From Trichinella spiralis (Eukaryota > Nematoda > Enoplea > Trichinellida > Trichinellidae), in the NCBI GenBank assembly GCA_000181795.3, contig CM012954.1, forward strand, positions 16,540,575-16,604,574: 64,000 nucleotides of DNA. Direction: 5' to 3'. A program made the translations under genes and the position numbers. Positions 32,985 to 46,014 of this stretch are shown piece by piece. Below the pieces are notes generated by a model that saw only the letters and a program-made list of their open reading frames with translations, did no database searches and was not told where the DNA came from. Numbering within the stretch: the first letter of the stretch is position 1; every line of letters begins with the position of its first letter.

Positions 32985-35697
32985 ACTTTTCTTTCTTCTG
33001 GTTTTGTTTGTATTCACCAGAATGAAAGTAGAATGTGGGATTTAGAAAAGATTTAGAAAGCATTCGACTGCAGAGCGTTGTGTTTTAAGTTTTATAAAAG
33101 CACACTGACGGCGGATTTTGTTCCTTTGCCCTTTGATCAATGATCAATGTGGAAAAATAAATGAGCATGCTGCTGCTCATTTATTTTCTAAGTTCTAATG
33201 TTCAAGTGAAACTTTTGTCTTAAATTTTCAAAAGAATCCCAACTGAAATTATTCGAGAGGTGTGCACTTGAAATTTTTTAATTTTTACAATTGTAATTTT
33301 TATCAAAATTTTCTTGTCAATTAATTTTGTTCAATTGGAAAAGCATTTAATAACAACATTCCAAAGCGTACTGTGAAAATGCCAATTATTCTTCTCTGAA
33401 TGAAGCTTTGAACGTTTTGAAAATACAAAGCAAAATAAAAAACGAGGCGTTTAATTAAATTATTAAATCAGTGAAAATATTGTTCTTGTGCATATAAAAG
33501 TGCAATTTCAAAACAAAATCGACGTGAGAACGTTATTCCTATGACAAGGCAGTGGGCGGCCAGAGGAGGGAAGAGAAAATGAAAGGGGTTGTGGGATATG
33601 CGTTGGCTTTAATTTGATTCTTTTCAGATTGTTAAAAATATTTTCAAGCATGCTATTGGTGCTGCTGTTTCCACCGTGAAGAAGCTCTTTAGCTGCAAGT
33701 TTATTAAATTCTTATTTCGTTTGATTCTTCACATCATGATCATCCGTCTTTTTTCTTTTCATCGCTCAGCTGTTGCATCAATTAAGCTTTAATTAATCGA
33801 TTCGTGTTTTTTTAAATTTTTATTACTTTTCCTAGTTGCTCAAAAGTATTTAAAAAATCATTTTATTCCAATGCACAGCTTGTACAATACAAATACGCTT
33901 GCTTGCTTGCTTGTTAATAGTAGTGTTGGACTAAATTTATTTATTTAAATTTACGGCTAGTTCAATTTTGGAATCTTCAATTTCCTACACAAAGCTTTCT
34001 AATGGAATTTCTTTTTTTTGTTTTATCTTTCTTTTCAATCAAAATTGTAGAGATGAGATTGTACGAGGAAAAAAATGAATGAATTATACCTATGCTAAGA
34101 TTGATACAATTGAGATAAATTATGAGTAATAATGTATGCATTGAAGAATTTAAAACAACATCTAGCCATTTCATTAAATGCTCCACATTAAACAGATGTG
34201 AAAAAGTAATTAATCTGAAAATCTCATATTTGACAATTTTTTATAAGATTGATATTTCTTTCTTTTTTTCACAAATGTATTTTTTCTTTTACTTAATAAT
34301 TTCAATTTTAACATTCATTACTGATAACTGAAGATGAGCATTTATTAATATTTTTTTTAAAAAAAAAGTACATAAAATTTACGTAAAGTTATTAATTTGC
34401 TTCAAATCGATTTTCCTGGTTGACGCTTGGACAGCATCTGTGTTGGCCGTTGATATATAACAAGCACGTGAATTTTGCAGCTCAGAATATGAAGATTAGC
34501 TGGACAAATTTATTCAACAGCAGTTGTACATGTTGTGGTGGTTTGTGGTTTTAAGGGGAAAAATGTTTTTTTTTCCTAATATTCTCTATCATAAAATACT
34601 TTTCAAGTTTTCGAGATAGAATCAATTTATTTGAAGTAATTTTAAATGAAAATTTACGCGGATGGGGTGTGGCGATCAAGTGAAATTGAAAACTTTGAAC
34701 TGAAGAGAAATAAAGAAAATTAAATGGCGCAATAAAAGATTTGCAAAATCGATTAACAGTATAACATGAAAATGAAAAAACTATATATACAATTGTTTTT
34801 CTGTTGTTTTCAACACTTGTCAACAGTATTTAAGCACAGATACATATATGCATATACATATATATGTACATTTGCAATTGCAATTTGTTCATCGCTAATC
34901 TATGGTGTGATATAATTTGAACTGGAATTGGAATTGCTCTATATTAATTGTGCAATTTTCTTTCAGCTGGAAAATTTTTTTATCGTTTTTTGGAAATTTA
35001 AGCTCTAGTCAAAAACTTATTTGTTTGCTTAATTAATTAATTGTGCATTTATTTGATTATTGATCGAAATGTGATCAGCAGATGGATCCTTATTTTAGTT
35101 TTTTCCGTTGCTCTTTTTCAAGCAGATTAATCTTCTTTTCATTTCCAAGTTCACAATTCCTTTTTTGATCATAGACAAATTCAAAAGTTCAGAAACGTTG
35201 AAGAGCAATTCAACATGCAATCCTTACTGCTTATTTATTTTTGTTATTTTATAATTTTTTGCATTTATGTTGTACAATTGTATGAATGTGTAAATTGGTT
35301 GAAAAGGAAATGTTAAACAAAATTATACCTTTTTTTCGTCGAGAATCGACATCCGTCGGTACAATCATCGTGGACAGTAGTGGTGATGGTGGGTGTGGTG
35401 GTTTTGGTGATTGGCTTTTTGTTTGCAAACTTGAAAAATGAACTATGTATTGCATATTAATCGCACAATTTAAAAATTAGCCCCCCACTCCTAAATATGT
35501 AAAGATTTAAAAATAAAACTTCAAGTGACGGTTGTTGCACTGACGATTTTTGCACAAGTATCTTTCTTGCACGGCGAAAGCAGCATGCATTATTCATGCC
35601 GTTAGCTCTCACTTTTTGACTGATTGGCCGTCAAAGCTAGCACTTCAAATAGCCTATCAAATTTGACAATCAATCTAACAAAAAAAATGCTTACTTT

Positions 35698-35721
35698 TCT
35701 CTCGTCTCGTCTCGTCTCGTC
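35698..35721. repeat. (CTCGT)n pentanucleotide repeat
   Basis: Four tandem CTCGT copies, unusually GC-rich for this region. Confidence 0.8.
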
Positions 35722-36355
35722 TTCTCCTGTCGATTGTTTTCTTATCTCGGCAATTTATTTCCATTCATTCATCCGCCGTTGTGCCTGTCTTTTTCTGTTG
35801 TTGGTACAGTTGATTCAACTTTTCCAAAAATCCAATAATATACTTTCAAACATTTTAATTTTCCTTTAATTTACCCATATCCCAATGCTATAATTTACTT
35901 AAAAGCTGAGTTGAATAATGCGGGTATTTTTTCCTTTTGGATTAATTTATAAAAATCTTTAATTAAATGTAAAATGACTTATAAAGTGTAATTAAATATT
36001 ACATGTTATCAAAACCCATCATTATGATATTGCCAAGAACAAAAATATAAACACAAAGGGGAAAAAATTACTGACTTCTCCTTTACCACGACTCCATTTC
36101 TTTCTTTAAATTATATTGTTAACCAAGATTTTTTTTATTTGGCAATGCTCAGAAACCTTATGAATGCCCTGTCTGCGAGGGAAACCAAAAGAACAATAAA
36201 TTAATATGCCCCCTGGGGAAGTGTGGAACAAAACTTAGTGCCTTTAACTAAAAAAATAACTAACCCCACCTAAAAGTGCTTAAAAAAATGTACAACTTTA
36301 CCTTTTTCAAAGTTTCTTTGAACATTCCTTTTTAATTCCCCCAACCAACAGGTGG

Positions 36356-36365
36356 NNNNNNNNNN
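36356..36365. other. Assembly gap (10 N)
   Basis: Ten Ns about 90 nt beyond the last visible filamin exon. The 250 nt to its left have unusual C- and G-runs (CCCCC, GCCCCCTGGGG) and do not continue the filamin frame. Confidence 0.95.
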
Positions 36366-36457
36366 AAATGGACCACCATATTAAGAGAGAAAAAATTAAT
36401 ACATTCCCCAAACGTTGAACAATCACACAAATCAACTGTCAACAACAGCACTTTTAC

Positions 36458-39400
36458 CTGACACTGGCTCGTCGTTGAATCGGACACTGATCAAATGTAC
36501 TTTCGATTCCTGTGGCGTGAACGATACGCGAAATTTCGCGTTGCCTTCTGCTTGGACATGGTTTGGCAAGTTTCGACCATCAACCGATATGACAATTTCC
36601 ATATTTCCTGCTCCGGCTTTTCCAGCGTCAACTGAAGAAGAAAAAAATTTTACAGATGCGAAAAAATGAAAATTAACATATAATGAAACTTGAAAAACGT
36701 ACTGACAAAATTGGTCGGTTGTCCGACTACAACAGAACTGTCCAGACCGTACAGTTTCACCTGAGCAGCATCGTACGCTTTAGCAGTGAAAGGTGAACCA
36801 TGTATATGCTGATTTGCATATTTTACTGCAATCCTATGCACACCTGTAATAGTTTTCAAACGTGCACGTGTCAAGTCAGAGGAAAAAACTTTTTAAAGAA
36901 AACAATTCACTTACCAACTACAAGAGGAGTAAAGCTCACTTGACGTGCTCCATTTCCTGGATTATCAACACTGATCGGTAACACATTTCCCGTTGGATCT
37001 AAATTACACAAATATAGAGTAATAAATAAACATATACAATACAAAAGCAAGCTCGTTGAATGAATACCAGTAATGGTCACATCCAAGGGCGGTTCTTCTT
37101 TTTCTTCTCCATCTTCTTCCTTTCCCTCCACTATAAAATGATTCAACTTTCCAACTGCAATTTTATCCAATCCTGATACAGATACACTGCTTTCGGATAA
37201 TTTGTGAACTTTGCACTGAAATGGGCTACCTTAAATTAAAAAGATTTTAAAATTCAAACAAAGCCAAAAAAAATTAAACCAATAAATAAATATATCTACC
37301 CGGCACATGATCGCCGTTGAATCGTATGCTAACTGTGTGAACTATTGGTTCAGCCGGTACAAATGAAATGTCGTAACGATGATGGCCCAAATTTTGCGCC
37401 ATTGAAGGAATGTTTCCTTCGTTGACGGCCACTTCCAAATTTCCCACTCCAGCATCACTGGCGTCTACTGAAATAATTATAATATCCGTCCAATTATGTG
37501 ATGAAGTAAATAAAAGGAGTTTAAGTTAAAATGAGACGTACCGACAAAATGAACAGCTTTGTTAACTGCTCCGTCGGTCATTGGACTGACAATGATTTTG
37601 GCAGGATCGTAAGCCCGAAATGAAAATGGACTTCCCGAAATTTGACGCCCTCCTGTCTTCAATTCAACTTGATATTCGCCTAAATTATATATGAACACAC
37701 AAAAATGATCAACTTTTGTCATTATTCAATCTGGCAAATCAAATCCTACTCTTACCAACAACACTAGGGACAATCTCCAACACGTAAAGACCCAATTCTT
37801 TATTAACAACGTTACAATTGTCCAACACTTTACCATCAGGTGCTTGAAAAACAAAAATTAAATTAAATTAAACACTAATCTTCTGATGATCGGTATCAAA
37901 AATAAAACTGATCGACAACAATTTATTTCTCAAAATCACTCCCCGAGTACCTGTGACAGTTGCTTGCAATTTCAAATCTTGAGTATCCGTTGACACTTGA
38001 ACCGTCGTTGGTCTGCGTACAGGTGCCAGCTTTGGCACGGAACTGGAAACAACCGCAGCAAGCAGACTCCTGGCTGCCGTGAGTGTAGCAGGCAGCGGCT
38101 GTTGGCGTTGCTCTCCAGTAGGTGAAGAAGCAGACGAAAGTACAACAACATCGCACGCTTCTTCCATCACGGTGCACATAAATGGACTTCCTGAAATGAA
38201 ATGCACAAATTCATAGCTCAGACATTGATTAATTGAGACATGATTCTTCTTGATTTAATATTTTTTTAAAAAAAAGTTATTTTCACTGAACAAATTCCTA
38301 CACTACCACACACACACACACGCAAACGGATTTTCATCCATTGCACTGGTTGGTTAGTTTGTCGAAAAAACAAACAACTACAGCTACTGATATTTTTCAG
38401 TGAAGTTTGTTGATCGGTTGGCAAACTGAACAAATTGTACCAACTGTTAGCACAAATAGCAAAAGCAAACAGTCACTGATGCAACTGTTGTTAGCTATCA
38501 TATTCGACAATTAACTTTGAACTGGTTTCATTGACGACAATCAATTAAACTAATTTATGACAACAATAACAACAACAACAACCAACAATCAACAATGCTA
38601 TCGAACATGACAATCTCCGGTAGAAAAGAACAAAGCTCATACAAATAAATATGCAAAAATAATTTTTGATAAATAATAAATCATAATAACACAATCAACA
38701 ACAACTTATTTACCAGCTACTTTTTCACCGTTGAATGTGACGTGAATACCGTGAGAACCGGCGCACTGGGGTACAAAGGATACTTTGAAATTGGCATGAC
38801 CATTCTGGCTCATCACCTTGCTCGGCACGGTTTGATCTTTTGGATCTTTGATTGCAATTTCCAAATCACCATGACCAGCATGTGTTGCATCAACTGAACC
38901 AATAAATAAATGCATAAATTAATCAATCAGTCAATTAAAATGTATTAATAATAAAACCTGTAAATTGAGCCGGCTCATCAACTGATCCAGCTTCGATGTT
39001 GCTGATAATCACTTTGTCCGGATTGAACACTTTCAAAATGACCGGCGACTGTGGATGAGGTGTGTCGAAAGCGACGAATGATATTTTATGTATGCCTGCA
39101 GTATGCAAGAAATGTATGTATATGTATGCATGTATGTATATGCCAACACATCAACTTGAATAATCAAAATAAAAAAAAGAAAAAAAAAGAAATAATCCAC
39201 TTACCTACAGTAGTCGGTACAAATTTGACCATCACCGCATCGTCTTTTTCTTCAATTGTGACGTCCAATTTTTCAACTTTATTCAAGCCTTTGAAAAGAA
39301 AATATTCAAATTTCAAAATGAAGCAAAAAAACGCAAACAAAAAAATAAAAACTGACGAGTGATGGTGACTTTCAAATTTTGCTTCTCGTCGCCGAATCGA

Positions 39401-42400
39401 GGAGTGATCCAGTAGTGTGCGGTTCTGGTCAGACGTAGTATATTTTGTTCAGGACCGACGATGCGGGTACGATTCCAGCTGACAAAGTCGAGCTTGCTGT
39501 GATTGGCTGAGGACAGGAGGTCGATTCCGGCGCCGTGGTCGTCCAGAACGTCAAAATCATCTCGGTATGTTAAAACGGACACCAGAGGTTGGGAAGCAAA
39601 ATTTCGAGGTGGTAAGTGATTGGTTGGAGAAGCGAATTCAACCGATCCTGCAAGATCCGACTGATCGACAACATCCTGCAAGTTCGACGGCGGACGATCG
39701 TAACGAATCACACCGGCATCGACGACGTCTGTCGATTTTTTGCAACCGGCAACTTTTGCACCTTCTTCTTGCAGCAACTGAGGCGAAAAAGCAGTATTCA
39801 CTTTTTCCACGTTATCATCCAACTGCTTTTGTTGTTGTTGCTGTTGTTGCTGTTCATGCTTCTTTTGATTCTGCATTTCAGAGTCCATTTGTTGATCACG
39901 TGTTGTTGTTGTTGTTGTTGTTGTTGTCGGTTTTGAAATAACACCAATGATCGTCTCGTTATGATAATTTTCACTCTCTTCAACAGAATCTGGCTGTTCA
40001 ATGTTGCTGTATATTGGTTCGGCTTTTTCGGTCACTTGTTTGGGCGAAATTGGTTCGCCTGGTACTGTTGCTGTTGTTGATGATGATAATGATGACGAGT
40101 ATATTCTACCAACGCTGGCAGCAATAGCCGGGGAAATAGTTTCGTCGCCTGCTGCTGAATGCTGCTGTTCGTTGGTCGCGGATTTGGTCAGGGTCGGTGA
40201 AATCGCCTTGTTCAACGGTGACTTAAGCTCGTCGTCGAACCGCCGGCACTGGCTAACGACAGCAGCAGCAGCACAACGTTGTTGCTCGTCATCATCACTC
40301 CTGACACGACCAACAACAGCAGCATGCCGATCTCTTGTATCAACAATATCGACGAATCGCTTGGTCAAATCGCCACCGCTGCTGACCCTTGATGACGACA
40401 AGCGGTCACTATCATTATCATCATCACCAGATGCCATTGGTCTACCGCCGCCGCCGCCGCTGCTGCTGCTGCTTGTGAAGTAAGTTTCAACTGAACGTTT
40501 GACCGTCACGCGGTGATCGTTGTCCTTTGAAGATTGTCTGGACAAAAATCTCAAATTGCCATTCGTGGTGGAGTCGACAGTTCGTCTCAATTCACTGCTG
40601 ACCAACGGCGATCTAGCGGCTGTAGATGCGGAAGTTTGATAGCTGACCAACGGCGACGGTTGGTGAACTTTCGAAACGTGCGGCATCCGATCGGTCGGAT
40701 GTCGAGAAGCGGTCCAAGCTTGAGATGGTAACGGTGGAGGTGGGGGCGGTGGAGGTATTGACGGCGACGTCGAATCGCTGAATTCCACTCGCATTGGGCA
40801 GCCTGCAAAAAGCGAACAGAGAGCACAGTTGCAGTTGGTTGGTGTTTGCAAAACGCAACAAGCTGTGCAACAAGCAAACAAGCAACGCAAACAAATCCGA
40901 AATGCCCGGGTCAACACAACAGTCGACTTGGAATTGTAAGAGAAAAATAATATAATATAATATAATATAATATAATATAATGCAGTGTAATGTAATGTAA
41001 TGTAATGCAAAAAAACAACACAATACTCACCCCGAACGGTGTCGCCGTTCAAAGTGACGTCGATCAAGTAGACGCCGGCTGAGTCTGGGATAAAAGTGAC
41101 CAAACACTGGCCAGGATCTTGCAACTGAACACCGTTAGGAACTCGACCTTGGTTGATCGCAATTTCCAACTGCCCCTTTCCCGCTTCTCGGGCGTCGATG
41201 ACAAATTGCACAGGCTGACCAATCACACCGCCGGCGATTGGCTCTATGCGAACGCGGTTCGGATCGTAGACGGACACCAAAAATGGACTCTTGTCCACTG
41301 CTTGGCCAGCCAGAGCGATGTCGACGCGAACCAAGCCTGGAAAAATAGGAAAAGAAATTTGCATTTTCCACACGTTCCAACAAGTGGTGTCGGTAACTGA
41401 CCAACTTCTGCTGGGACGTATTCGCAAAGAAAATGACCAGCTTCAGTTTCGGTCACCAAGCACGGCACTTCGGCTCCGTCCATACCTGCAATGCAATTGA
41501 ACGCAATTTTTCACTTTGAATAAACAAAAAAAGAAAACAGATTAAGATTTGCATATATGTGTAAAGATGGTTTTATTAAAACAACAACAAGCTGCACATA
41601 CTGATTATTTTGACGAACACGTCGCGCTTAGTCAACGCCGGGGCGGTCACTTCGAAATTGGCCGTCTTGCCCACGCATGCGGTCTGCAGACCACGACCGT
41701 GAATGTCCGCCCAAATGGGCGTTGTCGCATTTTGACCAGCAGATGTTGTTGTCTGCGCTGTCGAAGAAACTTTCAACTGATCTGCACTTAAACAATTCAA
41801 AAGTGAAAAAATTTCGTGAATCAGAACAATTTGCAAAAAAAATATAATGAACAAAAAATAAAGAAATAAACTAAACAACATCAAATAATAAATAAGTAAA
41901 TTTTTGCCCACGTCAAAGCGGTCGCCGGTTGAACAATGGTCCGCACACCGCCGGGACTGGCCAGACAAGCGTATCCAGAAACCACAGCCCCAGTGTTGAG
42001 CTGTTCCAAGCTCACGGGCGCCGCCAACAGCACATTTCCCAACGGCAAACCGAGCGGCGACTGTTGATGCTGATCGACCGGCGCCGGGCGTGCCAAATCC
42101 AACACCCAAGGGCTTCCTGCGAAAGGATAAATAAAAAACAAAAAAAGGGGGATAGTTCGAAATTTTTGGGGAGGGGGTTTTTTTCAAACCTTTAACTGCG
42201 GAACCGTTGAACGTCATTTGCACTACATGGGCAGTCGGCTGCACGGGAACGAACGTGGCCAAGTAGATTCTCTGTCCCAAATCGCGAACACGACAATGAA
42301 CCCGACCGTCGTTGATCATAATTTCCAAATTGCCACTTCCGGCTGTGGATGCGTCGACTAGAAAATCAAAACAGCAATCAGTCAAATGACCACTGACCAC

Positions 42401-45400
42401 GCGCACGTGTAACAAAAGTTTTCGCCGCCGGCTAATAGTGAATAGCTAGCAGATCTTTGAATGTGCATCCAATGCGCTTATTAAGCTGTGCTGTCGCTAC
42501 TCACTGGTGAAAGTGACCGGGCTGCCCAGTTCGGATTGTTTAATTTGTTTGGGCAAATTGCGCACAGTGACCAATTCTGGATCGCCAACGTCGCAGCTAT
42601 ACGGGCTGCTTTTCACGCTCTGATTGTGCACACGCAAGTCGATGTAATGCTTGCCTGAAATGCAATCGTGAAACATGGATGGATAATATTTGCAAAATGT
42701 GAAATGAATTATCAAAAAAAAGCAAAAATTATACATTGAGATAAAAAAATTTTTTTTAATAATTGAACAATCGCTGAGCAGAGAAGAGAGAAAAGCAAGG
42801 AAAAAAAAGCAAGCAAGCTGGTCGAACGAACGCTGTGCAGCCTGAAGCCGCTTTTCGACCAGTTTCAATTGAATAATTTCCACTCAATCAATACTGATTG
42901 ACCAGTTTGTGAAATATTTTTTCAACACCACCACCACTACCAGCAGAACAATGAACAAGATAAAATTTCAAAATTTCTCTTTAAAATGCAATATTGATTG
43001 CAAAGGAATAAAATAAACAAACAAAAATGAATAAATAAATAAATAATTCATATTCATGCAACGTGCTCTTGCAAAATTCTATGTATTATTACAATTAAAG
43101 AGAATATAATTACTTTTAATTTATGAATATACATCAGTGGAACATTTTAAAAAATAAGAAAAAAAACCCCGATTTTCATATTTTGCTGATTTATAAAAAG
43201 AAAAAAACAAAAATGCTTTTAAAGTATTTACCAGTTTCGACTGGTTTCCACTCTACACGGTAAACATCGTCTTCGTCTCCTGGAAACAGGCGAGCCCGCT
43301 TTTTCTTTCCAGAAGGGGCTGCAAGAAATGAAGCATTAAATAAAAATTGTTCCAAACTCTAAGAAATTATATTATTTTCTCAATTAGCCAACAATAACAA
43401 CAGTTCACAGTTGTATTGTACAAAAATACAAATATTCCAGTCCCTTTTAAAATGCAAAATCATAATCAATTTTACAAATACAACATTTTCCAGTTGACAT
43501 GGTCCACACAATGTACACTTTTCTCAAATTTCCCACACAAAATTCTAGTGAATATAAAAATCAAACGAGGTTAAGCAATATAATACAAGAAGCAATTGGT
43601 CGGTCGATTTTAAATAATGCATCCGAAAAACTTGCCCCATTTGAAAATATGGAATATTAAAGAAAAAAAATCTTTCTCATATAATTTTCTGCTTGACCTT
43701 TCACTCTTTAGCAGGACATTTCAATCAGAAAGAAAGAAAGCGGCCGAAGCATTGCATTTGAAAAAATATATATATACGTTTGCAAAAATTTATCAATTTT
43801 TATAATTTATGAATATTTTACAATATCACAGTTACAATTTAATTTAAATAATTTGAAAAAAGAAACGATTATACATTATGTTGTTGTTGTTGTTGCTGCT
43901 CTGTATACTTTAAATTAAACTCGTGTTTAAGAACGTTTAAAAATGTTGCTTGCAAAGCAAAGCCGATTGCTCTTCACTTTGTCAATATATATGTATAATT
44001 GGATTGGTCACAATTTAAAGATGTGATCGTCGATGACCTATAATTCAGTATTTACAAACTGAGTGAAGAACGACTGGAATGATACTGGTGCATTATGGTA
44101 TAAACAGCTTTTGGTGAAGTAATCAGAAAATTCTATCTAACCCAAGAGGAACGAACATTTTTGACAATCTGACCCTGCGAGCGTTTGATTCGAGCTCAAA
44201 TGAATATTTATAATTAAAAAAAACTGCATACAAAATTGTTCGCACATTTCAAATGCTCGAAATTTCATTTAAACAGAAATGCAAATTTTGCATAGTGACA
44301 TTCCAAGAATATGCGGTTCTGAATATTTACCAGTAACGACGACGGCAATTTCTTTCGCTTCCACGCTTTCTGCAGCTACGTGAAAAGTGGCCAAATGGCC
44401 CACGTTAGCTGTACGCAAACCAGAGCCGTAAGCTTTCACACTGCTAGCATCGACCACATCCAACAGAAATGGTGAGCCTGAAAAACACATGCCATCAAGC
44501 AAGCAAGCAAGCAAACAAACAAACAAAAAATACATATCAATAATGAATATCAAAAAGAATACCTTTCAGTGGAATACCGTTGAGAAACACTTGCACACTG
44601 TATGAACCGTTTTCTTCGGGTACAAAACGGGCTACATAATAGCCTCTGTCAATTCTCTCGAACATAACAGGTACGAGCATCCTTTCATGGCATACTTTTA
44701 CCTGGAAAAAAGTGCTTTTATTACTTGAGAACAGAAATTTCAAAGGAAGAAAAAAAGAATTATCAAATACAGTAGCATCTCCAGGACCAGCTTCTTCGGT
44801 ATTGATCGTGTAACGCACTTCCTGTCCAATTACGGCAGTCTCAGGGCCAGAAACTTTCGCATTGTTCGGATTGTATACCAAACACGAAAATGGACTTCCC
44901 TGAATGTGCACATCTTCATAGGTAATGCATACTTTCCATTCGCCTGCATAATTGAATGAAAAGAAATTTACAAAAAAAAGAATCACACAAAAATATCCAT
45001 AATCTATATACAATTGATACAAAGCTGCAAACGAACGAATAAAACATGCTACAAATGAATGAATGAATGAATGAATGAATGAACATTACAACTGAACATA
45101 AATATTCCAAATTGTGAACAAGCAAATTAATTGACATTATTATATAAATAATAAAACCACCGAAGGATAAGATATATGATATTTTGATGATAAATAAGAA
45201 GATAGAATATCACGACAAGTTGGGTAAAATTGAGTTGGAAAAGTTTAAATTTAATTCAATTGAACAAACATTTTTCAAATTCTTGTTCAAAAGTCCATCC
45301 ACTTGTCTCAACTTGTACGTGACAATCGTTTACTGTAATGAAAATTAAAACAATCCTTGCATAGGTAGGATGTGGAGAAAGTGGGAAAAGTGACGATAAG

Positions 45401-46014
45401 AATCATATCATGCTGTAAAACTGGCACAACGAAAAGACGATCCCCTTTGAAAATGAATCACCTTTTAAAAATGGGTGTGAATATAAATGAAAAACATTTT
45501 CGCTAATTTTTTTAAATTTCTTATAAAAAAATAAACAAACAAGTTTTCGAAGAATTTTTGTTTTCGTTGAATTGAATTGTCAGTATTATTTAAAAAACAA
45601 CAAAACAAACAGTTTTAATTTCAAAATAAAAAATGGGATTTTAAATTTGGTCAGACAAAGGTTAGGGGGAAAAATAGCTGAAATTAAATGATGATGACGA
45701 TGATGATGATGCTTACCAATTTCGTCGGGAACAAATTTCGCTTTGTAAACGTTCGATCGTCTTCGAACAGAACAATCAATTATGCGATCGGTCGGCGAAA
45801 TTGCTTCGACAAGAATCATCCCTTCTGTCACATCTTTCGGTGTAATCTGCAAATATGGAAATTAATTGTGCCGTCAAAATATTCGCCAAAATGATAAATT
45901 TACCAAAATTTCAACCAAAGATCCAATAATGCAAGGTTCCGACAAGCCGACGGTGGCCATGTAACGGCCAGGTTGGCCGTCGCCACCACGCCAGCGGTTA
46001 CTCAACAGACTCAT
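36458..46014 (-). CDS. fln-2: Filamin, FLN-2/Jitterbug-like (3' end missing)
   Basis: Twenty-four exons, high to low: 46014-45904, 45846-45717, 44943-44771, 44701-44563, 44477-44331, 43318-43232, 42654-42505, 42357-42190, 42116-41912, 41786-41602, 41485-41402, 41336-41031, 40802-39357, 39288-39205, 39095-38958, 38893-38714, 38190-37951, 37842-37756, 37679-37542, 37467-37300, 37229-37068, 36998-36915, 36843-36703, 36631-36458. About 1642 residues form 12 Ig-filamin repeats, most closing with a GSPF-like motif and half containing VDA-x-x-AG-x-G. Filamins crosslink actin and anchor receptors. Exon 13 inserts about 450 low-complexity residues (poly-Pro, poly-Ser/Gly, poly-Thr, poly-Gln) between repeats 6 and 7. 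The ATG at 46014 directly follows a CAG acceptor-like site, and no calponin-homology domain precedes it. The last exon ends at a good donor, so more exons lie beyond the gap. FLN-2/Jitterbug assignment rests on repeat style and is less sure than filamin itself. Confidence 0.9.
40948..41008. repeat. (TATAA)n/(TGTAA)n intronic microsatellites
   Basis: Adjacent pentanucleotide arrays in the filamin intron between exons 12 and 13; the second looks like a T-to-G variant expansion of the first. Confidence 0.9.
45055..45083. repeat. (GAAT)n intronic microsatellite
   Basis: About seven GAAT copies in the 773-nt second filamin intron. Confidence 0.9.

Larger units (their letters stand above)
18831..36355. 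other. Gene-poor region of about 17.5 kb
   Basis: I found no frame with domain content, splice-supported exons or coding-like composition. The sequence is very AT-rich with many simple repeats and homopolymers, including G-runs near 20933 and 21318. Somewhat less AT-rich islets occur near 23215-23345, 25165-25300, 29035-29165 and 31990-32150. It lies upstream of the GPCR start and downstream of the visible filamin exons, so it could hold GPCR regulatory DNA, non-coding 5' exons or missing filamin 3' exons that I could not see. No rRNA or tRNA was recognised. Confidence 0.55.
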
